Assembly (NCBI RefSeq): GCF_030269125.1 | Contig: NZ_BSSM01000003.1 | Coordinates: forward strand, 526,240 to 590,239 | Source: Streptomyces hygroscopicus subsp. hygroscopicus | Lineage (GTDB): Bacteria; Actinomycetota; Actinomycetes; Streptomycetales; Streptomycetaceae | Length of the DNA: 64,000 nt | Direction: 5' to 3' | Shown: positions 58,178 through 64,000 of the stretch, one piece after another | How the letters are laid out: every line of letters starts with the position of its first letter | Numbering within the stretch: position 1 is the first letter of the stretch | Program-made: the position numbers and the translations under genes | The notes under the pieces: model-generated | Database searches by the model: none | Told to the model about the DNA's origin: nothing | The model's input: only the letters and a program-made list of their open reading frames with translations

Positions 58178-58867
58178 ATGGCGGCACGTCGACGGCGCCG
58201 GCGTTTGAAGAAGCGGACGCGCAGGCAGCTGCAGGGCTGGGGCGCGGTGGCGGCGGTGGTCGCCGTGGTGTGGGTGGCCGGGCATTGGGCGGTGGTCTGG
58301 CCGGTCCTGGTGGCGTTGTTCGCCGCGGTCGTGGTGGGCGGGGCCGGATGGACGGTGCTGCGGGCGCACCGTCGTGAGGTCGGCCAGGACCGGGCGTGGC
58401 GCGCGCAGGAGGAGGCCCGAGTGCGGGAGTTGTCGATGGCCGAGGTCGACGCGTTGTCGTGGCAGGAGTTCGAGGCGTACGTCGCCGAACTGTGCCGGCG
58501 GGACGGCTGCACGAAGGTTGTCGTCAGCGGCAAGAGCGGCGACCTGGGCGCGGACGTCATCGGTTACCTGGCCGACGGCCGCAAGCTGGTGGTCCAGTGC
58601 AAGAAGTACGCGCCGCACCGGAGCGTGCCCTCGCAGGACATGCAGAAGTTCGTCGGCACCGCCCGCCTCGAGCACGGCGCGGACGTCGCGTTGTTCGTCA
58701 CCACCTGCCGCTCGTTCACGAGGGACGCACTGGGCCTGGCGCTGCGCCAGGACATCGTGGCCCTGCACCGCGACCTGCTGGGCGCCTGGGTCAAGGGCGC
58801 TCATCTGGAGACCCTGATCCCGCTGAACGGCAGTGGGGGTGGGGCCAGGCGGCGCCCCTCTGCCTGA
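58178..58867 (+). CDS. Mrr-like restriction-endonuclease-fold protein with N-terminal membrane anchor
   Basis: This 229-residue protein has a very basic N-terminus (RRRRRRLKKRTRR), two hydrophobic helices (about 22-38 and 43-60) and a linker. Its Mrr-type PD-(D/E)XK nuclease domain (about 95-205) shows LSWQEFEAYVAELCRRDG, then GDLGADVIGYLADGRKLVVQCKKY, whose D-x(n)-QxK motif is the catalytic core, and SVPSQDMQKFVGTA. Mrr_cat nucleases cleave modified or foreign DNA. Membrane anchoring is seen in a subset, and the location could let it meet incoming plasmid or phage DNA. ATG 58178 is chosen over the frame from 58055. Confidence 0.85.
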   Translation: MAARRRRRRLKKRTRRQLQGWGAVAAVVAVVWVAGHWAVVWPVLVALFAAVVVGGAGWTVLRAHRREVGQDRAWRAQEEARVRELSMAEVDALSWQEFEAYVAELCRRDGCTKVVVSGKSGDLGADVIGYLADGRKLVVQCKKYAPHRSVPSQDMQKFVGTARLEHGADVALFVTTCRSFTRDALGLALRQDIVALHRDLLGAWVKGAHLETLIPLNGSGGGARRRPSA

Positions 58868-59380
58868 CTGGGCGGGCTGCTGCTATCTCCACCGCGGGCC
58901 GACCTGCACCACCGGCCCCAACCGCGCCGTACTGGGCTGGCGTCAGGACGGCCAGGACAGTGCCGTCGGCAGGACAACGCCGGTCACGAGGACGAGCACG
59001 GTCAGTGCCGGCCGACGCCCAGGCCGTGCCGAGCCGCCCACGCCCGGGAACCGCTCCAGCCCCTGGAACACCCGGTCCGCGCCGTCGAGGAGTTCCGCCC
59101 GTGGAGCTGGCCGTGCACACGCTGTCGGTGCTGTATCCCACTGACCGATCCGGACTTGCCGGCAGTGGCGCGACTGCCGGTGGGGAGGGCGCCTCAAGCG
59201 CACGCTCTGCCGTGATCCTGTCCTGTTCATACCCATCTCAGCGGCCCCGCGCGCGCGATCGGTCGGGTCTGGCAGCGCTCCACGAGACGCCGCCGGCCTT
59301 CGACGGACAGTGGTGCATTGCGGTGGGACAAGGCTCAAAGGTCTTTCCGGTCGAGGACTCCTGGCGTCACGTAGATGCGT
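58868..59380. other. 513 bp without a recognisable gene
   Basis: The frames here are shadows of high-GC sequence; none shows a family signature. No hairpin or repeat was noted. Confidence 0.35.
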
Positions 59381-60136
59381 TCACCTTGCGCCGATGGTGG
59401 CTCCACCGTCGATCACGAGGGTCTGGCCGGTGGTGTATCCGTTCGACATGAGATGTGTGAATGCCTTGGCGATGTCCGTGGGCTCGCCGACCCGCCCGAC
59501 GGGCAGTTCCGCAGCCGTCGCGTTGTAGAACTGCTCACGCTCGGCTTCCGCCATGCCGTCCCACAGGGGGCTTCGGACCAGCCCGGGGAAGACGGCATTG
59601 ACCCGGACCGGCGCGAGTTCGGCCGCGGCGGCCCGCGTGAAGGCCTCGATGGCTCCCAGGATGGTGGCGCACGCAGTGAAGCCGGGCGTCGGCCGCAAGT
59701 AACCGGCACCGCCGCTGAGCGTCACCGACTTGCGCACATAGGGCAGGGCTGCCTGGGTGGCCGCGATCGCTCCCCACACCCGAACCGACGCCAGTTCCTG
59801 CATCGCTCGAAGGTCGGTGTCGGCAAGAGCACCGAACAGCAGGTCGTCCCCTGCGGTGACGACAAGGTGGTCGTGCTCACCGATGTCAGCGAAGAAGGTC
59901 CGCACAGCTTCGACGTCCCGAACATCGAGTGTGTATCCCTCGACGGACTCAGGGAGCCGGCCCAAGGCCACTGCTACTGCCTCAGGACGTCGGGACGCGA
60001 CGACGACGCTGGCACCCAGCGCGACCGAGCGCAGCGCGGTCGCCCATCCGATGCCGGAGGTACCGCCGATGATCACTACTCGTTCGTCGCTCAGTTCGGA
60101 CTGGGTGGACAGGGCCGGCGCGGCAGGAGCGGTCAT
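59381..60136 (-). CDS. SDR-family oxidoreductase lacking the YxxxK pair
   Basis: This 251-residue Rossmann-fold protein has the NAD(P) motif GGTSGIGWATAL (TGxxxGxG type, residues about 23-34), VVTAGDDLLFGAL for the NNAG region and VNAVFPGLVRSPLWDGM for the PG motif. It ends GYTTGQTLVIDGGATIG. At the catalytic site, where Ser-Tyr-x-x-x-Lys is expected after TLSGGAGYLRP, the sequence reads TPGFTACATILGAIEAF. Tyr and Lys are replaced, so it may be non-catalytic or use another mechanism. It is divergent from the LysR gene at 60247. Confidence 0.88.
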   Translation of the reverse strand: MTAPAAPALSTQSELSDERVVIIGGTSGIGWATALRSVALGASVVVASRRPEAVAVALGRLPESVEGYTLDVRDVEAVRTFFADIGEHDHLVVTAGDDLLFGALADTDLRAMQELASVRVWGAIAATQAALPYVRKSVTLSGGAGYLRPTPGFTACATILGAIEAFTRAAAAELAPVRVNAVFPGLVRSPLWDGMAEAEREQFYNATAAELPVGRVGEPTDIAKAFTHLMSNGYTTGQTLVIDGGATIGAR

Positions 60137-60231
60137 GGGTAGTTCTCGCCTTCATGAGAGGTCGTCGTGGAGACACCAACGACACTGCAGGCTGACCGGC
60201 TGTCCCGTCCAACACCACTTTTGAACAAGAG

Positions 60232-60250
60232 CCATACCCTGAAGGTATGG
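60232..60250. promoter_or_regulatory. LysR T-N11-A box overlapping the LysR start codon
   Basis: CCATACC-CTGAA-GGTATGG is a perfect 7+7 inverted repeat that fits T-N11-A (T at 60235, A at 60247). The ATG of the LysR gene (60247-60249) lies inside its right arm, so bound protein would block its own expression. It is the only palindrome in the divergent gap. Confidence 0.75.
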
Positions 60251-61080
60251 ATGGCGACCTGGACCTGAGAAAGATCCGTTACTTCCTCACGGTCGCGGAC
60301 GAGGGCAACTTCACTCGCGCCGCGGCCTCACTGCACATCGCGCAGCCCGTCCTCAGCCGCCAGATCCAAACCCTCGAACGAGAACTGGGCGGCCCGCTCT
60401 TCATCCGCCACCCTCGCTCGCTCGAACTGACTCCGGCGGGCCGGAAACTCTTCAAGGACGGACGGAAGCTACTGGCGGCCGCGGCTGATCTGGCACAACA
60501 CGTCAAGGGCCTCACAACCGGCCGCCCTACGTTCACCGTCGGACACCACCGCGCCGTCTCTGTCCGCCCAGCGGTACGCACTTTCCGAGCCGAACACCCG
60601 ACCGTCGAGGTGAGGACAGTGGCCCTCGACGCGGATACCCAGGCCGCCGCGCTTCTCAGGGGAGAAGTGGACGTAGCCGTCGTGCTCCCACCGTTGCCCG
60701 CAGAAGGACTGACCACTCAGGTACTCGGGAAGGAACCGACCCTGATCAGGGTCTCCTCAGAGCATGAACTCGCACAACTTGCCGAGGTCACGCTAGAGGA
60801 CTTGAAGCCCTATGAGAACTTGCGGTTTGAGACCGCAGGGCAGAACGGACGTCCCGTGCGGAACATCGAGGACAGGATCGAACTACTGGCCAATGGCACC
60901 GGTGTGTACATGGCACCTGCTCTCTGCGCCGACCGCTACCGCCATCCAGACCTCACGTCCATCCCCGTCAGCGACGCGCCCCCGACTCCGATCCTCATCG
61001 CCTGGCCGTCCTCCCGAAGCTCGCAGATGACGGAAGACTTCGTCGCTATCGCTATCGCGACCGCGTCAGAAACCCCATGA
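60247..61080 (+). CDS. LysR-family transcriptional regulator
   Basis: This 277-residue protein has an N-terminal winged HTH (DLDLRKIRYFLTVADEGNFTRAAASLHIAQPVLSRQIQTLERELGGPLF) and a LysR effector domain that is slightly short (FTVGHHRAVSVRPAVRTF, then VEVRTVALDADTQAAALLRGEVDVAVV). The start ATG at 60247 is the only one giving a complete HTH. It is divergent from the SDR gene and probably autoregulated through the box that covers its start codon. The GC content is somewhat lower than that of its neighbours. Confidence 0.92.
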   Translation: MDGDLDLRKIRYFLTVADEGNFTRAAASLHIAQPVLSRQIQTLERELGGPLFIRHPRSLELTPAGRKLFKDGRKLLAAAADLAQHVKGLTTGRPTFTVGHHRAVSVRPAVRTFRAEHPTVEVRTVALDADTQAAALLRGEVDVAVVLPPLPAEGLTTQVLGKEPTLIRVSSEHELAQLAEVTLEDLKPYENLRFETAGQNGRPVRNIEDRIELLANGTGVYMAPALCADRYRHPDLTSIPVSDAPPTPILIAWPSSRSSQMTEDFVAIAIATASETP

Positions 61081-61232
61081 CACGCACCATTCAGTGGGCG
61101 GTTCATGAGTCTTCATGCGGATCTGCTGAGACCTCGTCCCGCGCACCCTCGGCGCTCTTGCCGCCGCCCGCGGCAGGGCCCAGGCGGCTTCGCCGTTTCG
61201 CCCGCCTTTACCGGTGCCGGGCTGCGACGTCT

Positions 61233-61649
61233 TCATCTGCGGTCGCGCAGGAAGGTGGGGATCTCGTCGCGGGTCGGGTAGTCCGGCGGGGGTGCTGGCC
61301 TGCCCTGAAGGAACGCGGTGATGACGGCGACGGCCCGGTCGTTGTGGTCGTCGAGGCCGTTCCACATGTGATGTCCGACTTCGGGCATGTACTGCGTGCG
61401 CTGGATGGCGGGGTCATCGGCAAGGACGGTGGTCTCCCATTGACGGACCTGGGAGGAGCACTCGGCGATCATCAGCATCGTGGGGGTCCGGGAGCGCCTG
61501 AGTTGCGGGGCGATGGAGGGCGAGTCCTTGACCGTCTGCTGGACGCGGAGGCTGGCGGCGGGACTGATGAAGGAGAAGTTCTGTTCGGTGCCCTCGGCGG
61601 GGATGTGGTGCGTGGCTTCGTTCACGAAGAACCGGCAGCAGATGTTCAC
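61233..61649 (-). pseudogene. 5'-truncated alpha/beta hydrolase
   Basis: The 138-residue frame holds the C-terminal half of an alpha/beta hydrolase: a cap-like part (PAASLRVQQTVKDSPSIAPQL), then TPTMLMIAECSSQVRQW, the acid-bearing strand, and MPEVGHHMWNGLDDHNDRAV with the catalytic His. The N-terminal half with the GxSxG nucleophile is absent. No ribosome-binding site supports the first Met. The short ORF may be translated but cannot be a complete hydrolase. Confidence 0.7.
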
Positions 61650-61702
61650 GACTTAGAGGTCATCTCGTTTGGGGCCTTCCCCTGCCAGTAGGTGCCAGCC
61701 CC

Positions 61703-62302
61703 TCACATGCCTCGGTCTGGGCCGTACCAAGGCTCGGGACGTTCGCCGGCAGACATCGGGAGGTGCTGCAGTTTCACAGGACCTGGATAGAAAGCTGAGC
61801 TGTCGGGGCCGGTCATGTCTTCGCCGACCAGGTAGCGATAGAGCCATTCGGCGAAGCTCATGCGGTGCTCTGCCCAGGTTTCGTCATAGTTGACCACGAG
61901 CCTGGTGGCATCGGCGGCTGCGTCAAGGAAGATCGTCTCTCCTCGGTCGGTGCTCGCGATCGGCCACAGGCCGTTGCGGGTGCCGAAGCTCAACTCCTCG
62001 AGTCCGAAGAGCTGGCGGGGGTCCTCGTCCGCGTCGAGGTCGAGCTCGTCCCAGGGCACTTCTGACCACGTCTGGATGGTGTCCCGGATCCACTGGGCCA
62101 GGTTCCACCGCTCGGTCGAGGGGTGGGACAAGTAGAGATGACCGTTGAGTTGGATCGGGGCGTATGCGTCGACGATCACCCGGTAGTCGGCCGGCAGCCG
62201 TATGCCGAGATCGGCGTGGAGGCGGTCCCATGCCCAGGGCTCTGCATAGCGGTTCTGGGCCGGTCCAAGCATTGCCATGGTGGCAGCCAGATAGTCGGTC
62301 AT
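61703..62302 (-). CDS. SMI1/KNR4-family (SUKH-1) protein
   Basis: This 199-residue protein shows the SUKH pattern: WDRLHADLGIRLPADYRVIVDAYAPIQLNGHLYL at the N-terminus, then LFGLEELSFGTRNGLWPIASTDRGETIFLD and VVNYDETWAEHRMSFAEWLYRYLVGE. SUKH proteins often act as immunity proteins against contact-dependent or polymorphic toxins in actinobacteria, although some have other roles. No toxin gene is adjacent, so this is an orphan, lying between a broken hydrolase and an IS5 copy. ATG 62302 gives a complete domain; the longer frame to 62362 has no support. Confidence 0.85.
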   Translation of the reverse strand: MTDYLAATMAMLGPAQNRYAEPWAWDRLHADLGIRLPADYRVIVDAYAPIQLNGHLYLSHPSTERWNLAQWIRDTIQTWSEVPWDELDLDADEDPRQLFGLEELSFGTRNGLWPIASTDRGETIFLDAAADATRLVVNYDETWAEHRMSFAEWLYRYLVGEDMTGPDSSAFYPGPVKLQHLPMSAGERPEPWYGPDRGM

Positions 62303-62405
62303 AGGGTACCTCGTTGGTATGGATCGCTGCTGGGCAGCAGGCCAGCGGCAGGGCGGGATCATCCGAATGCGTTATGGATCATGCCAGCCCTGCCGTCCTC
62401 GCCGG

Positions 62406-62903
62406 TCAGGTCGCCATCCTGCGGTAGCGGATCAGAGCGGCGGCGATCCCGACGAAGGCCAGGAAGTGGTCGGCCTTGCGTTCGTAGCGACGGTGCAGGC
62501 GGCGACACCCGGCCGGCCAAGCCACCGTCCGCTCGACGGTCCAACGGTGGCGGCCCAGCCGCTGGGAGGACTCAACACCCTTGCGAGCGATACGCGGGGC
62601 GATGCGTCGAGTGCGGAGCCATCGGCGCAGGCGGTCGTAGTCATAGCCCTTGTCGGCGTGGAGCTTGGCGGGCCGCCGACGGCGCGGTCCGCGACGGGAG
62701 CGGATCGGCGGGATACCCCGCACCAGGGGTTCCAAGCCCTGACTGTCATGCATGTTCGCTGCGGAGATGCCGATGGACAGGGGCAGACCGGTCCGCTCGG
62801 TGATCAAGTGGATCTTTGATCCCTTTTTACCGCGATCTACGGGATTCGGGCCCGTCAGGTCCCCCCTTTCATCACCCGCATGTTCACCGAGTCGATCGCG
62901 CAC
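62406..62903 (-). CDS. IS5 transposase, second frame (OrfB)
   Basis: The 165-residue frame continues the transposase with GPNPVDRGKKGSKIHLITERTG, NMHDSQGLEPLVRGI, LHADKGYDYDRLRRWL (second Asp), and HRWTVERTVAWPAGCRRLHRRYER (Glu of the triad). Its own first Met has no ribosome-binding site. It is most probably made by -1 programmed frameshifting from OrfA at the A3G6 run. It ends ALIRYRRMAT, a normal end for the family. Confidence 0.85.
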   Translation of the reverse strand: MRDRLGEHAGDERGDLTGPNPVDRGKKGSKIHLITERTGLPLSIGISAANMHDSQGLEPLVRGIPPIRSRRGPRRRRPAKLHADKGYDYDRLRRWLRTRRIAPRIARKGVESSQRLGRHRWTVERTVAWPAGCRRLHRRYERKADHFLAFVGIAAALIRYRRMAT

Positions 62904-63232
62904 CGCGACCAGTCCAGCTCACCGCGGGCACCGAGTTCGTCCAGCACCAGACGGTGGAGCTTTCCCCACACCCGGGCCCGACTCCACTCGGTGAACCGCC
63001 GGTGCGCGGTGGGTCCGGAGGGGCCGAACCCCGTCGGCAGCTGACGCCATGTACAACCCGTCGTGGCCACGAAAATGATTGCCGCCAGCACCTGCCGGTC
63101 CCCGTACCTGCGCCGGCCACCACCCTGCGGCCGGTTTGGTGCGGCGGGCACCACCCGCTGGAACAACTTCCACAACCCGTCCGGCACAAGACGCTCCACC
63201 ATCGCTGTCACGGCCGTCAGCCTAGTGACCAA
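62855..63232 (-). CDS. IS5 transposase, first frame (OrfA)
   Basis: This 125-residue frame starts MVTRLTAVTAMVERLVPDGLW. It contains the DUF4096-type N-terminal domain (RRRYGDRQVLAAIIFVATTGCTWRQLP, AHRRFTEWSRARVWGKLH) and ends with ELDWSRCAIDSVNMRVMKGGT, whose Asp in AIDSV is the first catalytic acid of the DDE triad. The stop falls directly after AAAGGGGGGACC, where a -1 shift gives the second frame. Both frames together would restore a complete IS5 transposase. Confidence 0.85.
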   Translation of the reverse strand: MVTRLTAVTAMVERLVPDGLWKLFQRVVPAAPNRPQGGGRRRYGDRQVLAAIIFVATTGCTWRQLPTGFGPSGPTAHRRFTEWSRARVWGKLHRLVLDELGARGELDWSRCAIDSVNMRVMKGGT

Positions 63233-63249
63233 GCCAGTTGAGACGATTT

Positions 63250-63717
63250 CTTAGGGAGGCGGCGCAGCCCTCCGGGAATTCGAACATTGAGTGAGTCGCT
63301 TGCCGTAGTCAGGGGCGGCGGCTGGCACTTGCCCGCGCTGCGTTGGGTACGCCGCGACGGGGGTAGGTGCCGTTCCCACAACGGACGAGAAAACATGTTG
63401 GCTGGCTGTCGGCGAGCTGCGACGATACATCTGGTTCCCAAGCGGAGGATGTTTGTTCGTTTTCGTGTGTGCGGGGTGTGGTGCCGAGTTGACCACCCCG
63501 CTGTCCCAGGTCTCGCTGCCAGTCCAATCTCGGGTTCTGGTCCACTTCTTGTGGTGTGGTGACGGGTTGTCACGAGGTAGGGGCGTGATGGATCACCGCC
63601 GCGGCGACAGGCCACGGTGCCCGAAGCTTCGCAGTGGTCTCCCGAGGAGGATGGGGAGCAGGGCTGGGCGTACCGGACCCGCGTTTTTTTGGGGGGAGTG
63701 CGTGGTCGTTGTGGTCG
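63250..63717. other. Right-hand gap with a broken zinc-ribbon-like gene start
   Basis: No intact gene is present. A plus-strand frame from 63453 begins MFVFVCAGCGAELTTPLSQVSLPV, which looks like the N-terminus of a Streptomyces family with a CxxC pair. After this it runs into unrelated sequence, so it is probably a truncated copy. Another frame near 63617 has PEASQWSPEEDGEQGWAYRTR, possibly from the same or a different broken gene. An unusual run of seven T and six G lies at 63684-63696. Confidence 0.4.
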
Positions 63718-63749
63718 CTGCGGCCCTGGGCAGAGTGCCGGGGCCGCAG
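63718..63749 (-). terminator. Hairpin after the minus-strand gene at the right edge
   Basis: A perfect 9-bp stem (CTGCGGCCC at 63718-63726, GGGCCGCAG at 63741-63749) has a 14-base loop. It lies about 22 bases past the stop of the partial gene that ends at 63772. There is no T-run directly after it. Confidence 0.5.
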
Positions 63750-63771
63750 CGCGGGCTTGTGGCGACGGGTG

Positions 63772-64000
63772 TTACTGCTTGGCGGTGGGTTCCGTCTGCT
63801 GGTTGTAGATCTCCTGGCCCGCTGCGTTGTAGGCGTGGACGTAGGGGGCCGGGGAGGGGGAGTTCCCTTCGATGCCGGAGATGGCCGCCGTGTAGACGAA
63901 CGCGCCGTCTGCCATGAGGGCCGGGTACTGCGTCGGGTTGTCGCCGTAGCTGATGGTGATCTTGGCGACGTCGGGTGTGTAGTGTCCGGCGCCCAGTGAG
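63772..64000 (-). CDS. 3' end of an unidentified gene at the window edge (partial)
   Basis: The minus strand is open from the window edge to a TAA at 63772-63774. It reads SLGAGHYTPDVAKITISYGD, then NPTQYPALMADGAFVYTAAI and PYVHAYNAAGQEIYNQQ, ending TEPTAKQ. These 75 residues look like the end of a secreted or membrane-attached beta-rich protein, a style common in Streptomyces regulatory proteins that sit beside sigma factors, but the family cannot be fixed. The gene continues beyond the window. Confidence 0.7.
   Translation of the reverse strand, partial: SLGAGHYTPDVAKITISYGDNPTQYPALMADGAFVYTAAISGIEGNSPSPAPYVHAYNAAGQEIYNQQTEPTAKQ

Larger units (their letters stand above)
62406..63232 (-). 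mobile_element. IS5-family insertion sequence (transposase in two frames)
   Basis: The minus strand carries a transposase of about 275 residues split over two overlapping frames. The first (62855-63232) has the N-terminal domain and first Asp, the second (62406-62903) the remaining DDE residues. The overlap contains a slippery-looking A3G6 run. No terminal inverted repeats or target duplication could be identified. The SUKH gene starts just beyond its left end. Confidence 0.85.

Noticed and set aside
62306..62405. Terminal inverted repeat of the IS5 element on its left side
   Set aside because: The right flank reads CTAAGAAATCGTCTC inward, but I could not find a matching sequence on the left, so no end or target duplication is claimed.
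1..64000. tRNA, rRNA, riboswitch or replication origin
   Set aside because: No cloverleaf, rRNA-like or DnaA-box-rich stretch was noticed while reading; a covariance-model search would be needed to exclude small RNAs.

Overview
The window is high-GC actinobacterial DNA, almost certainly from a Streptomyces or close relative. Codon third positions are strongly G/C, GTG starts are frequent, and several families are Streptomyces-typical: a LuxR-type large ATP-binding regulator, F420-dependent LLM oxidoreductases, receptor Ser/Thr kinases, a mycothiol-linked isomerase fold, and a GlxA-type AraC regulator. No rRNA, tRNA, core replication or ribosomal genes are visible. The density of IS remnants and broken genes suggests accessory DNA, for example a chromosome arm; that placement is inference.

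Layout. 1-9.5 kb: cytochrome bd oxidase (cydAB) running into a decayed nhaA, an F420 (LLM) oxidoreductase, a lipoprotein, relics of a formyl-CoA transferase and an acyl-CoA synthetase, a YbjQ protein, a 912-residue LuxR/ATPase regulator and an oligopeptide-ABC ATPase tail. 9.5-21 kb: a GNAT/TetR pair, a compressed relic of a TetR gene plus toxin-antitoxin fragments, then a long minus-strand gene row (MFS, NAD(P)-binding protein, LLM oxidoreductase, DHA2 efflux pump, aldehyde dehydrogenase, FUSC pump) opposite a LysR regulator that has two palindromes in the shared promoter. 21-30 kb: a frameshifted FMN reductase running into an HxlR regulator, a GntR/FAH/VOC catabolic module with two matching palindromes, a small secreted Cys peptide, an NmrA-like protein, an MDMPI-fold protein and a GNAT protein.

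30-44 kb: transposase scraps (IS5, Tn3), a lipoprotein with two tandem receptor kinases whose extracytoplasmic part is a periplasmic-binding-protein domain, an MFS/ArsR pair around a perfect palindrome, an RHH/PIN toxin-antitoxin pair with its own palindrome, and a two-gene EACC1-caspase operon. The last is the best candidate for a conflict or cell-death system. 44-54 kb: a YkvA/DUF2231 membrane cluster with a Cys-rich HTH regulator, an MBL/MarR divergent pair with three copies of one palindrome, IS30 and IS3 scraps, a thioredoxin-reductase-like flavoprotein, and an ABM-rhodanese fusion beside a broken persulfide dioxygenase.

53.5-64 kb: a tightly coupled operon of four small genes (three membrane proteins and one soluble) behind a DJ-1/PfpI gene and opposite a GlxA-type AraC regulator. 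Then follow a mosaic of IS3, IS5 and dnaJ fragments, a membrane-anchored Mrr-like nuclease, a divergent SDR/LysR pair with a T-N11-A box over the LysR start codon, a truncated alpha/beta hydrolase, an orphan SUKH (SMI1/KNR4) protein, a two-frame IS5 transposase and, at the right edge, the 3' end of a minus-strand gene.

Family names come from motif and sequence recognition only; no database search was run.
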